Positions 25,704-35,255 of a stretch of DNA of 64,000 nt are shown here, piece by piece. The notes under the pieces were generated by a model. That model saw nothing but the letters and a program-made list of their open reading frames with translations. It was not told the origin of the DNA and did not search any database. Positions within the stretch are counted from its first letter, which is position 1. Every line of letters starts with the position of its first letter. The position numbers and the translations under genes are program-made. The stretch spans positions 20,547 to 84,546 of the forward strand of contig DKPO01000042.1 of the NCBI GenBank assembly GCA_002471225.1, in the 5' to 3' direction. The DNA comes from Porphyromonadaceae bacterium UBA7332 (GTDB lineage: Bacteria > Bacteroidota > Bacteroidia > Bacteroidales > UBA7332).

Positions 25704-27149
25704 ATGAAGAAGATACGATCTTGTTTATCATCGGCGATCTTATTTGTTTTAATAGCCGGAGGATTATTCTCTTCTACCAATGGCTATGCTAATGATCCAA
25801 TTAAAAAGTATCTGAAGCAATCAATACCGACAGCCTGGTCGAATGATTCGCTTTTTGAAGCACAATTACCCATAGAAGATCAGTGGTGGCAAACGTTTGA
25901 AGATGCTACACTCGATTCATTGATGAGTATTGCTTTCGAGAACAGCAATAATGTACTGATTGCAGCTAAGAGAATTACTGCAGCAAAAGCACAAATGAGA
26001 GGAGCTTACGGGGGATTATTTCCGCAAATTGAATTAAACGGAGGATGGCAGCGTGAGCGTGTAAGCAAATCGACCAACCCTGTTTCTCCACTATTCGAAG
26101 CTGGTTACGCAGCTAACTTATCCGCAACATGGGAGTTGGATATCTTTGGGCAGATCTGGCAAAAAGCCCGTGCTCAAGGATCGTTGTATAATGCATCCAA
26201 AGCGGAATATTACGGAGTAATGGTTTCTCTTGCTTCAAATCTGGCAAGTGCCTATTTTAATCTGAGATCTTATCAGGAGCTTTTAGCAGTTACACAATCC
26301 AATATAACCTCACAGGAGAGTATTTTAAAAATCACCCAAGTAAGATATGATACAGGATTAGCTTCTGAACTGGATGTAGCTCAGGCTAAATCAATCTATT
26401 ATAATACGAAGTCTCAGTTAAACCCGATTTTAGCAGCTATAGATAGTTACATTAACTCGATTGCTGTTTTATTAGGTGTTTATCCATCTCAAATCCGTGC
26501 TTCTCTGTCAGCTGTGGCATCCTATCCTCAGGTTGTGCATCTTATTCCGGTTAATTTACCTGCAGGGATAATCACTCAACGTCCTGATATTATCTCTTCA
26601 TTGAATCAGGTACAGGCAGAAGCAGCTTTATTGGGAGCAAGCCGTGCAGACTGGTTCCCGACATTCTTGTTAACAGGTTCGATCGGTTTTTCTGCACCAG
26701 AAATGAAACATCTGTTTGAAAAAAACAGTCAGACCTGGCAAATTGCACCGGCAATGAAATGGACAATATTTTCAGGAGGGCAAAGACGCGAAGCCTATGT
26801 AGCTCAACGCGCAGCATTAGATGAAGCTATTTTACAATTTAATCAAAACGTGCTTACTGCGTTTCAGGATGTAGAAACAGCAATGAGCAGTTATAAAAAT
26901 TCGGTTAAGGAAATTAATGATCTTAACACAGTCGTAAATCAGGGAAAAGTGACATTGAATCTTTCACTTGAATTATATAAAGAAGGTTTGTCGCAATTCC
27001 AGGATGTACTTTCATCTCAACAATCGCTTTTGAGTTATGAAAGCTCATTGGTGAATGCGAAAAATAAGACATTACAATCTCTTATTCAGTTGTATCAATC
27101 TCTTGGAGGTGGCTGGGTAGAGAATCCGAAAATTAAAATGAAATACTAA
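25704..27149 (+). CDS. outer-membrane efflux protein (OprM/NodT family)
   Basis: A 481-residue TolC-like outer-membrane factor with a signal peptide (about 1-29). It carries the paired OEP repeats: residues around DQWWQTFEDATLDSLMSIAF and RITAAKAQMRGAYGGLFPQI in the first half, and ITQRPDIISSLNQVQAE, ASRADWFPTFLLTGSIGF in the second, all family hallmarks. No lipobox is evident. It forms trimeric channels that dock with the MFP and RND pump encoded immediately downstream. Order outer factor - fusion protein - pump is not the most common one in Bacteroidales, where the outer factor is usually last. Confidence 0.93.
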   Translation: MKKIRSCLSSAILFVLIAGGLFSSTNGYANDPIKKYLKQSIPTAWSNDSLFEAQLPIEDQWWQTFEDATLDSLMSIAFENSNNVLIAAKRITAAKAQMRGAYGGLFPQIELNGGWQRERVSKSTNPVSPLFEAGYAANLSATWELDIFGQIWQKARAQGSLYNASKAEYYGVMVSLASNLASAYFNLRSYQELLAVTQSNITSQESILKITQVRYDTGLASELDVAQAKSIYYNTKSQLNPILAAIDSYINSIAVLLGVYPSQIRASLSAVASYPQVVHLIPVNLPAGIITQRPDIISSLNQVQAEAALLGASRADWFPTFLLTGSIGFSAPEMKHLFEKNSQTWQIAPAMKWTIFSGGQRREAYVAQRAALDEAILQFNQNVLTAFQDVETAMSSYKNSVKEINDLNTVVNQGKVTLNLSLELYKEGLSQFQDVLSSQQSLLSYESSLVNAKNKTLQSLIQLYQSLGGGWVENPKIKMKY

Positions 27150-27165
27150 TCTAACCTCATAATAT

Positions 27166-28302
27166 ATGAAATCTACAAATAGATATACAATTCTCGGAAG
27201 TTGCATTCTCTTGTTTGCAGCAACTTTTTCATTCACCTCATGTAGCAAGAAAAAAGAAGCTACAGCTCAGGCAATGCCTGCTCTTCCTACCTCTGTAGCT
27301 TACCCTGAGGTGCAGACAATAACAGTTACAAAAGAGTATCCGGGGTATCTGAATGCTAAGCAGACGGTTAATCTGACAGCACGAGTGAGCGGTGCATTAC
27401 AGCAGATCTTATTTACTCCCGGACAATATGTAGAAAAAGGGACTACATTATTCGTTATCGAGCCAACCGTTTATAAAAATCAGCTTGAAGAAGCGAAATC
27501 GGCACTTAGTAATGCCCAGGCTGCTTATAACTATGCAAAAGCATCCTATGATCGTATGAGTACAGCAGCTTTGAGTAATGCTGTAAGTCAGATATCTGTA
27601 ATTCAGGCAAAATCACAAATGGATCAGGCGCTTGCATCTATTAATAATGCACAGGCTGCTTTAGGTATTGCACAGACAAATTTGAATTACTGTTACGTAA
27701 AAGCTCCATGCAGCGGACGTATCACTAAAAATACAATTGATTTAGGTAACTATGTGAATGCAGCACAGGCTCCTACTTTAGCAACGATTTATCAGGATAA
27801 GCAATTATATGCAAATTTTGATATTACGGATAATCAGTATTTAGCTAGTCTGGCAAGTAATAACAAATCCGGAGCAGCACTGATGGATTCGTTAAAAATT
27901 TATCCGGGACAGACAGGAAAACAATTTGTTTTGGGTAAACTGGATTATTTTAATCCAAGCGTAGATCTTTCGACAGGAACGATTGCTTTACGTGCCATCT
28001 TAGACAATCATGAAGGAGTTTTACGCGATGGTCAATACGTTCGCGTGATATTGCCGTATGAGAAATTAGACGATGCAGTTTTGATTAAAGATATGAGTAT
28101 CGGTACCGACCAGCGAGGTCGCTATGTGTATCTTGTAAATGATTCGAATAAAGTTATTTATCAGCCGGTTGTAATTGGTGAGCTGGTAAATGATTCTTTA
28201 CGTCAGATTGTTTCCGGAATCAAAGCTCAGGATAAATATGTAACAAAAGGACTTATGAAAGTTCAACCAGGTATGGCAGTTAAGCCAATTGTAGTAAAAT
28301 AA
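27166..28302 (+). CDS. RND efflux membrane fusion lipoprotein
   Basis: A 378-residue periplasmic adaptor of the AcrA/MexA family. The signal peptide ends in FTSC (Cys27), so the protein is probably lipid-anchored. Domains in order: barrel-sandwich half (about 55-75, LTARVSGALQQILFTPGQYVEKG), a short alpha-helical hairpin (about 105-170), returning lipoyl half with YCYVKAPCSGRITKN, beta-barrel, and membrane-proximal domain. It links the pump to the outer-membrane channel. It starts 16 nt after the OMF gene and 29 nt before the pump gene. Confidence 0.93.
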   Translation: MKSTNRYTILGSCILLFAATFSFTSCSKKKEATAQAMPALPTSVAYPEVQTITVTKEYPGYLNAKQTVNLTARVSGALQQILFTPGQYVEKGTTLFVIEPTVYKNQLEEAKSALSNAQAAYNYAKASYDRMSTAALSNAVSQISVIQAKSQMDQALASINNAQAALGIAQTNLNYCYVKAPCSGRITKNTIDLGNYVNAAQAPTLATIYQDKQLYANFDITDNQYLASLASNNKSGAALMDSLKIYPGQTGKQFVLGKLDYFNPSVDLSTGTIALRAILDNHEGVLRDGQYVRVILPYEKLDDAVLIKDMSIGTDQRGRYVYLVNDSNKVIYQPVVIGELVNDSLRQIVSGIKAQDKYVTKGLMKVQPGMAVKPIVVK

Positions 28303-28331
28303 CCAGATTATAAACATTAAATTTTACGATT

Positions 28332-31300
28332 TTGTCAAAATTCTTTATCAATCGCCCCATATTTGCTACAGTTCTTTCACTTTTAGCTCTATTGATCGGA
28401 GCTGTTGCTTTAGTGAATCTGCCTGTGGCTCAATATCCCAATATTACCCCTCCAACCATTCAGGTTAGTGCAACTTATCCGGGTGCAGATCCCGAGTTAA
28501 TTGCTACAACCATCGGGGCGCCCATAGAGGAGCAAATTAATGGTGTGGAAGGAATGATGTATATGAGTTCCTACTCAGGTAGCGGTAGCTATAATCTGAC
28601 TATTACTTTTGAGATCGGTACAGATATCGATATGGCATCTGTTATGGTTCAGAATCGTATCAGTCCCGTATTAAATACGTTACCATCTACAGTTATACAG
28701 CAGGGTGTTACGGTTACTAAGCAAGCAACAGATATGTTGTTGATTGTAAACTTATTCTCGCGTGATTCAATTTACGATGCTCTTTATCTGTCAAATTATG
28801 CGACACTTAATATGCAGGATGAGTTGGCTCGTGTTCCCGGTGTCGGAGGTGTTACAGCCATGGGTGCAGGTAATTACAGTATGCGTATCTGGTTAGATCC
28901 ACACGTATTACAGGCTCGTGGTATTTCTGTTGCCGAAGTCCAACAAGCAATCCAGACACAAAACATCGGTTCTACAGCCGGTGATGTCGGAACTCAACCG
29001 GGCAGCGGTAAAATCGGATTTCAATATGCCGTTCAGACCAAAGGGCAGCTAACTGATGTTGATGAATTTAAGAATATTATTATCCGCACAGGAAAAGACG
29101 GACAAATTCTTAGATTGAAGGATATTGCAGAAGTAGATCTGGGAAGTATTACGTATAATGTAGTAGCAACAGATAACTTAAAACAAACTGCATTTATCGG
29201 TATCAATCAGACTCCGGATGCAAATGCTATGCAGGTAGCAACGCAAGTAAAGGCTAAACTGAAACAGATGGAGCAGTATATGCCTGAGGGATTATACTAT
29301 GAAGTAACCTTGGATACAACCGATTATATTGTCGATTCAATTAAAGAAGTAATCAAAACGTTCTTTATTACGATGGCAATTGTAATACTTGTTATTATGC
29401 TGTTCCTGCAAAACTGGCGAGCAGTATTAATTCCGACAATTACGATTCCGGTATCATTGATTGCGACATTCGGTATTATGTTGTTATTAGGTTTCTCAAT
29501 CAATACACTGACGCTCTTTGGTATGATTCTGGCAATTGCGATTGTTGTGGATGATGCGATTGTAGTTGTAGAGAATACTTACAGGATACTTGAGGGTGGG
29601 AACGTGACTGTTAAGGAAGCCGTTATAAAAGCAATGGACGAAATTACCGGTCCGATTATCACTATTTTGCTGGTAATGTTAGCGGTATTCATTCCGACTG
29701 CATTCATCGGTGGTATTACAGGGCAATTATTCCGTCAGTTTGCATTGACAATTGCGGCGTCTACATTTATTAGTGCAATGTGTTCATTAACACTGACACC
29801 ATCATTGTGTGCTATCTTCCTGAAACCTAAAAAAGAAAGTAAATTCTTTATATATACATGGTTTAATAAAGCTTATGCCAAATTTGGAAATGGATATCAG
29901 AATCTGGCTGTTTATATTTCGAAACGAATTCTGATAGCTGTTGTAGCCTTTATTGCTCTATCCGGTGTGGCTTTTTATGCATTTATAAAAGCACCAAGCA
30001 CATTTATACCTGAAGAGGATCAGGGATTCTTTATTATATCTGTCCAATTGCCGAATGCAGCTTCTCTCGCAAGAACGGAAGAAGTGACGAATAAAGTGAC
30101 GGAATTAGTAAGAAGTATTGATGGAGTAGAGGATTGTATCAGTATTGCCGGCTACAGCTTCATGGGAGGCGGTGTCGAAAGTAACGGAGGTAGTGCATGG
30201 GTTGTTCTTAAACCATGGAGTGAGCGTAAGGCGAAATCCATGTCAGCCGAAAGCATTGTCAAAGAATTCAATGGCAGAGCTTATATGGAAATTGAAGAAG
30301 CCGTTGTCTTCGCAGTAATTCCGCCGGCAATTCCGGGTATGGGTGCTTCAGGAGGTTTGGATCTTGTATTGCAAGATCGCAATAATTATGGATCTGAAGC
30401 CATATCTCAGGCAATCCAGGAAATTCAGGGTAATCTGAAAGAAGCACCAAGTATTGAGAATATCAACTCGACTTATCAATCGGGAATACCTCAGTATATG
30501 CTTCGCATAGACAATGATAAACTCATGATGATGGGCGTAACTTATCAGGAAGTGAACAGAGCATTGTCTATTTATTTAGGTAGCAGTTTTGTCAATAACT
30601 TCCCTAAATTCGGACGTATCTATGATGTAATGTTGGGAGGTAAATCTCAATCACGTCAAAATATCGAAGATGTTTTAAATCTTTCTGTTCAGAACGGCAA
30701 TGGTCAGATGGTTCCATTCTCCGCTTTCGCAACAGTCGATTATGAAACAGGAATGAATCAGATCTATCGTTATCAGTTATATAATTCCGCATCTTTGATA
30801 TGTAATGTGAAACCGAGGTATAGTTCCAGCCAGGGTATCAGTGATATGGAGCATCTCATTACTAAATTGTTTGGTAATAAGTTTGGCTATGAATGGACAT
30901 CCATGGCTTATCAGGAAGTAAACTCATCAAGTAGTGTGACATTAATTTATATACTTGCTATTATTGTTGCATTGCTGGTAGTCGCAGCACAGTACGAAAG
31001 CTGGGGTAGCCCGATCGCCGTTATTACAGGTATTCCGATGGCCTTATTGGGAGTCTTACTCGGTATATATGTAATGAGTTTGCCAATCAGTATTTATACT
31101 CAGATCGGTATGGTACTGCTGATAGCCCTCTCTGCTAAAAATGGTATCCTGATTGTGGCCTTTGCCCGGGATGCGCATGCAGAAGGAAAATCAATACGTG
31201 ATTCGTCATTGGAAGCATTAAGATTACGTTTGCGCCCGATTATGATGACATCCCTGGCATTCGTTTTTGGTGTGTTACCATTGCTTTTCGCAACAGGTGC

Positions 31301-31508
31301 AGGAGCCAACTCTCGTATATCTTTAGGTACAGCAGTAGTTTTTGGTATGGCTTTAAATACTTTATTAGGAACGCTGTTTATCCCGATGTTCTACGAAATC
31401 ATGCAGACATTTGACGAAAAAGTCTTGAAAAACATACCTCCGATATTCTTGAAAAAGAAAGATGACGGAGATACAACAAATGATCAAACACCTAAAAATA
31501 CTATCTGA
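28332..31508 (+). CDS. RND multidrug efflux pump, HAE1 family
   Basis: A 1058-residue proton-driven inner-membrane pump of the AcrB type. The start is a TTG at 28332: MSKFFINRPIFATVLS is the canonical N-terminus and no ATG lies at that point. Twelve TM segments in two repeats flank two large periplasmic loops. The proton-relay Asp pair is seen in AIAIVVDDAIVVVEN in TM4, and SAKNGILIVAFARD marks TM10. Near-complete family length. Substrates cannot be told from sequence. With the preceding OMF and MFP it makes a full tripartite pump. Confidence 0.95.
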   Translation: MSKFFINRPIFATVLSLLALLIGAVALVNLPVAQYPNITPPTIQVSATYPGADPELIATTIGAPIEEQINGVEGMMYMSSYSGSGSYNLTITFEIGTDIDMASVMVQNRISPVLNTLPSTVIQQGVTVTKQATDMLLIVNLFSRDSIYDALYLSNYATLNMQDELARVPGVGGVTAMGAGNYSMRIWLDPHVLQARGISVAEVQQAIQTQNIGSTAGDVGTQPGSGKIGFQYAVQTKGQLTDVDEFKNIIIRTGKDGQILRLKDIAEVDLGSITYNVVATDNLKQTAFIGINQTPDANAMQVATQVKAKLKQMEQYMPEGLYYEVTLDTTDYIVDSIKEVIKTFFITMAIVILVIMLFLQNWRAVLIPTITIPVSLIATFGIMLLLGFSINTLTLFGMILAIAIVVDDAIVVVENTYRILEGGNVTVKEAVIKAMDEITGPIITILLVMLAVFIPTAFIGGITGQLFRQFALTIAASTFISAMCSLTLTPSLCAIFLKPKKESKFFIYTWFNKAYAKFGNGYQNLAVYISKRILIAVVAFIALSGVAFYAFIKAPSTFIPEEDQGFFIISVQLPNAASLARTEEVTNKVTELVRSIDGVEDCISIAGYSFMGGGVESNGGSAWVVLKPWSERKAKSMSAESIVKEFNGRAYMEIEEAVVFAVIPPAIPGMGASGGLDLVLQDRNNYGSEAISQAIQEIQGNLKEAPSIENINSTYQSGIPQYMLRIDNDKLMMMGVTYQEVNRALSIYLGSSFVNNFPKFGRIYDVMLGGKSQSRQNIEDVLNLSVQNGNGQMVPFSAFATVDYETGMNQIYRYQLYNSASLICNVKPRYSSSQGISDMEHLITKLFGNKFGYEWTSMAYQEVNSSSSVTLIYILAIIVALLVVAAQYESWGSPIAVITGIPMALLGVLLGIYVMSLPISIYTQIGMVLLIALSAKNGILIVAFARDAHAEGKSIRDSSLEALRLRLRPIMMTSLAFVFGVLPLLFATGAGANSRISLGTAVVFGMALNTLLGTLFIPMFYEIMQTFDEKVLKNIPPIFLKKKDDGDTTNDQTPKNTI

Positions 31509-31527
31509 TAATCCAGTTTAGATAAAT

Positions 31528-31577
31528 GCGAGGGGCCCTTCTATGCGTAAAAAACATAGGAGGGCTTTCTCGTTTTA
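31528..31577 (+). terminator. intrinsic terminator of the efflux operon
   Basis: An interrupted stem (GAGGGGCCCTTCTATG with CATAGGAGGGCTTTCTC) is followed by TTTT. Confidence 0.7.
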
Positions 31578-31633
31578 AATATAATTAAGGTATTTACAGA
31601 TGCTAATATCTTATAAAAGGAAGTTTGTTTTTT

Positions 31634-31641
31634 TATCTTTG
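31634..31641 (+). promoter_or_regulatory. -7 element TATCTTTG for the PurF-like gene
   Basis: TATCTTTG fits TAnnTTTG, 33 nt before the ATG at 31675. No convincing -33 element. Confidence 0.55.
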
Positions 31642-31674
31642 CGACTTAAATTTAATTTTTTAAATATATAAGTA

Positions 31675-33075
31675 ATGGGTGGTTTTTTCGGAACTATTTC
31701 TAAAGAAAATTGTGTAACAGATCTGTTTTACGGTACAGATTACAATTCGCATCTCGGGACAAGAAGAGGCGGTATGGTAACCTTGCATAACGGTGATTTT
31801 ATTCGTTCGATTCATAATTTGGAGAATTCATATTTTCGTTCAAAGTTTGAGTCTGAACTGGATAAGTTTGAAGGCGTATCGGGGATTGGAGTGATTAGTG
31901 ATACTGATCCGCAGCCAATTTGCATCAATTCGCACTTAGGGAAATTTGCGATAGTAACTGTTGCGAAGGTGAATAATGCGAAAGAACTAGAGAAAGAATT
32001 GATAGAAAACGGAAATCATTTTTCCGAATTAAGTTCCGAACATACTACGGAGTTAATTGCCTTGCTTATTACTCAGGGGAAAAACTTTGTAGAAGGAATC
32101 GAAAACGTATATAAACGTATTAAGGGGTCATGTTCCATGTTGTTGCTTACCGAAAACGGAGTTATTGCAGCAAGAGATAAAATGGGACGTACCCCTATTA
32201 TTTTAGCTAAAAAAGACGGTGCATGGGCTGCTTCGAGTGAACCTGCAAGTTTTCCGAATTTAGGTTATGAAGCTGAATATAATATGGGCCCCGGCGAAAT
32301 CGTTCTTTTAGAAGCCGATCAGATGACGCAGCTCAGACAACCGAATAAGAAAATGCAGGTTTGTTCTTTCTTATGGGTTTACTACGGATTTCCTGTGTCG
32401 GATTATGAGGGCGTAAATGTCGATATGGCCCGATATGCAAGTGGAAAGGCGATGGCCGAACAGGATGATGTAGTTGCCGATTTCGTATCAGGTATTCCGG
32501 ATTCAGGTATCGGAATGGCATTAGGCTACGCCGAAGGAAAAGGAATTCCTTACAAACGAGCAATCGTGAAATATACGCCAACATGGCCTAGAAGCTTTAC
32601 GCCAAGTAATCAGACTGTGCGTGAGTTTATAGCGAAAATGAAACTAATACCGAATAAACAGTTACTAGATGGAAAACGAGTTGTGTTTTGCGATGACTCC
32701 ATTGTTCGTGGAACTCAACTAAGAGATAATGTAAATATTCTATATAACTATGGTGCTAAAGAAGTCCACATGCGCACCGGTTGTCCTCCGATTCTTTATG
32801 CTTGTCCTTTTATCGGATTCTCTGCTTCGAAATCAGAACTTGAATTGATTGCCCGCCGAACTATTAAGGAGTTGGAAGGTGATGATAAAACTGATTTAGA
32901 AAAATACGCGACAACGAACTCTCCTCAATATTGTAAAATGGTTGATAATATTCGTCAGAAACTGAATATTACAACACTTAAATTCAATACGGTTGAGAAC
33001 CTTGTTAAAGCTATTGGTTTACCGAAAGAATGTATCTGTACACATTGTTATGATGGTACGGGAGAGTTCGAATAA
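31675..33075 (+). CDS. amidophosphoribosyltransferase-like protein lacking Cys1
   Basis: A 466-residue relative of PurF, the enzyme that makes phosphoribosylamine from PRPP and glutamine. The C-terminal phosphoribosyltransferase half is intact: SGIPDSGIGMALGYAEGKG, and the PRPP loop VVFCDDSIVRGTQ (about residues 337-349). The N-terminal glutamine-amidotransferase half has no catalytic Cys at position 2: it starts MGGFFG, where PurF has MCGI/MCGV, and an in-frame stop two codons upstream rules out an earlier start. The HNG and arginine motifs of the glutaminase site are also not recognisable. I infer that glutamine hydrolysis is lost and that the enzyme uses ammonia or has another role. A Cys-rich tail, CICTHC, is at the end. 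Annotating it simply as purF would be misleading. Confidence 0.85.
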   Translation: MGGFFGTISKENCVTDLFYGTDYNSHLGTRRGGMVTLHNGDFIRSIHNLENSYFRSKFESELDKFEGVSGIGVISDTDPQPICINSHLGKFAIVTVAKVNNAKELEKELIENGNHFSELSSEHTTELIALLITQGKNFVEGIENVYKRIKGSCSMLLLTENGVIAARDKMGRTPIILAKKDGAWAASSEPASFPNLGYEAEYNMGPGEIVLLEADQMTQLRQPNKKMQVCSFLWVYYGFPVSDYEGVNVDMARYASGKAMAEQDDVVADFVSGIPDSGIGMALGYAEGKGIPYKRAIVKYTPTWPRSFTPSNQTVREFIAKMKLIPNKQLLDGKRVVFCDDSIVRGTQLRDNVNILYNYGAKEVHMRTGCPPILYACPFIGFSASKSELELIARRTIKELEGDDKTDLEKYATTNSPQYCKMVDNIRQKLNITTLKFNTVENLVKAIGLPKECICTHCYDGTGEFE

Positions 33076-33190
33076 TGATTTGATAAAACTCCCCGTTTTT
33101 TTGTAATATCATGCAGATTATAAACAGATGCGAAAGTCAGACAACAAAAAAATGTGTTGGCTGAAGTTGTAGTTTGTAAGAACATAAATA

Positions 33191-33240
33191 AAAAGTACCG
33201 TTTTGACCCATATTACCGGGTCTGAAATGGTACTTTTTTC
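33191..33240 (+). terminator. intrinsic terminator after the PurF-like gene
   Basis: AAAAGTACC pairs with GGTACTTTT, with an inner GACCC/GGGTC step, then T-rich sequence. It lies about 115 nt past the stop. Confidence 0.75.
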
Positions 33241-33980
33241 TTTTCCGGAAACTATTGCTTAGTATTTAAGCAGATCATCGAACCGTGTTTCGTAAGTCTA
33301 AACGAGGTCTATCCGTATTCCGAATTTAAAATGAATAACCACAATCATTCAGGTGATTTGTTTAGCACGCTGATATAAATAAGAAATCGATCAATTTTAT
33401 CAGACTGTCAGGTCAGTTGTAAGTAAATTGATCAGAAAAGCAGCATTATGATTAATTTTTCAGCTTCCTTTTTTTGAGAGAAGATGAGGTGAATTATCTG
33501 TTGTTCGGGCTGATTTAAAACGGTATAATCCGGCTTTTTTGATGAAATACAGTCTGCTCTGAAAAGATATACCGTATTTTTAAATTTTTACGGTGTATCT
33601 TTTTATTTATACGGTATATCTTGAAATTTTCGCCCTTTGTTTTTCGAACGAAATACGTATGAAAATGTTTGGAGATACGTATTAAAAACATGAGAAATAC
33701 GGTTGATTTTCGCATTGTGTATTTAGACTCTGATTATTAGCGCTTTATGTAATCGCGTTCCTTGGGCGTATTTGGAGCGCTGGCTTATATAAGCTGAAAT
33801 ATCGTATTCTGGGCGATTAGTTGAAATCAAAAAGAAAGTAAAAAGGGCTTTCTGTGAGAATTATGATAAATTGCAAGTAAATGATGATTCGTGCAATTGG
33901 CTTAAGATCTGTGATCTGTAAGTTGTAAATAACGAAGCGATATAAAGAATAACCGTCTTACTGTATAAGAGTGATAAAGA
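33241..33980. other. gene-free AT-rich stretch with short inverted repeats
   Basis: About 740 bp with no credible gene. The only structure I see is a set of three related arms: AGATATACCGTA (33565-33576), its near complement ACGGTGTATCT (33590-33600), and TATACGGTATATCT (33609-33622). Together they could form alternative AT-rich hairpins. No RNA gene or promoter pair is recognisable. Confidence 0.5.
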
Positions 33981-34010
33981 AAGGGCTGTCTCCAATGGAA
34001 ACAGCCCTTC
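33981..34010 (-). terminator. probable terminator of kbl
   Basis: AAGGGCTGT (33981-33989) pairs with ACAGCCCTT (34001-34009); the minus-strand tract beyond is only moderately T-rich. Confidence 0.65.
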
Positions 34011-34051
34011 AAGTATGATTTTACAATCTGAAGATATTACAAAGGAAATGA

Positions 34052-35245
34052 TTATTTGATCACTTTAAGCTCTTTGCCCACTTTGATGAAAGCAGCAATA
34101 GCCTGATCTAAGTCTTCGCGGTTATGTCCAGCTGAAAGTTGTACACGGATACGAGCCTGATCTTTCGGAACAACCGGATAATAGAATCCGGTTACATAGA
34201 TACCTTCTTCAATCATTTTAGCTGCAAAATCCTGTGATAATTTAGCATCATAAAGCATAACTGCACAAATAGCAGATTGTGTCGGTTTGATATCAAAACC
34301 AGCTTCGATCATTTTAGTACGGAAGTACTGAACATTCTCTACTAACTGATCATGTAGCTCATTGCTCTCTGCAAGCATTTCGAATACTTCTAATGAAGCA
34401 CCTACTACAGCAGGAGGAATTGAGTTCGAGAATAAGTAAGGACGAGAACGTTGGCGTAGAAGCTCAATGATCTCTTTGCGACCTGTAGTGAACCCTCCGA
34501 TAGCACCACCGAAAGCTTTACCCAAAGTACCTGTATAGATGTCAATTTTACCGTAGCAATCAAATTGTTCGCTAACGCCGCGGCCTGTTTGTCCGACAAC
34601 ACCTGCAGAGTGACACTCATCAACCATTACCAAAGCATCGTATTTCTCAGCCAAAGCACAGATCTGATCCATTGGAGCTACATTACCGTCCATAGAGAAA
34701 ACTCCATCAGTAACGACAATGCGGAATCTTTGAGCCTGAGCTTCTTGCAGGCATCTTTCAAGATCGGCCATGTCTGCATTTGCATAACGGTAACGTTTTG
34801 CTTTACATAGACGAACACCGTCAATGATTGATGCGTGATTCAATGAATCGGAAATGATAGCATCTTCTTCAGTGAACATCGGTTCGAATACACCTCCGTT
34901 AGCATCAAAGCATGCTGCATAAAGGATTGTATCTTCAGTATGGAAATAATTAGAAATTGCTTTTTCTAATTCTTTATGTATATCTTGAGTTCCACAAATA
35001 AAGCGAACAGATGACATACCGTAACCTCTTTCATCCATAGCTTTTTTAGCAGCTTCGATTAAGCGAGGGTGGTCTGACAGACCTAAATAGTTGTTGGCAC
35101 AAAAGTTAAGAACTTTACCTTCACGGCCTTCAACTGTGATGTTTGCTTTTTGTGGAGACGTAATAATGCGCTCACGTTTATATAAACCGGCTGCTTCAAT
35201 GTTCTGAAGTTCTTCAGCCAGATGATTTTTCATTTTACCGTACAT
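34052..35245 (-). CDS. kbl: glycine C-acetyltransferase (2-amino-3-ketobutyrate CoA ligase)
   Basis: Kbl cleaves 2-amino-3-ketobutyrate with CoA to glycine and acetyl-CoA, the second step of threonine breakdown. The 397-residue PLP enzyme has NFCANNYLGLSDHP (47-60), SLNHASIIDG (134-143), DECHSAGVVG with the PLP-interacting His, and TGTLGKAFGGA with the Schiff-base lysine Lys243. Length matches E. coli Kbl (398). It follows the threonine dehydrogenase gene by 10 nt on the same strand, so the two form the full pathway on one transcript. Confidence 0.96.
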   Translation of the reverse strand: MYGKMKNHLAEELQNIEAAGLYKRERIITSPQKANITVEGREGKVLNFCANNYLGLSDHPRLIEAAKKAMDERGYGMSSVRFICGTQDIHKELEKAISNYFHTEDTILYAACFDANGGVFEPMFTEEDAIISDSLNHASIIDGVRLCKAKRYRYANADMADLERCLQEAQAQRFRIVVTDGVFSMDGNVAPMDQICALAEKYDALVMVDECHSAGVVGQTGRGVSEQFDCYGKIDIYTGTLGKAFGGAIGGFTTGRKEIIELLRQRSRPYLFSNSIPPAVVGASLEVFEMLAESNELHDQLVENVQYFRTKMIEAGFDIKPTQSAICAVMLYDAKLSQDFAAKMIEEGIYVTGFYYPVVPKDQARIRVQLSAGHNREDLDQAIAAFIKVGKELKVIK

Positions 35246-35255
35246 AACAGGTTAA

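Noticed and set aside
33515..33715. Small minus-strand frame of 66 codons
   Set aside because: It overlaps the inverted repeats of the gene-free stretch and is rich in Lys, Ile and Phe as expected for translated AT-rich DNA.
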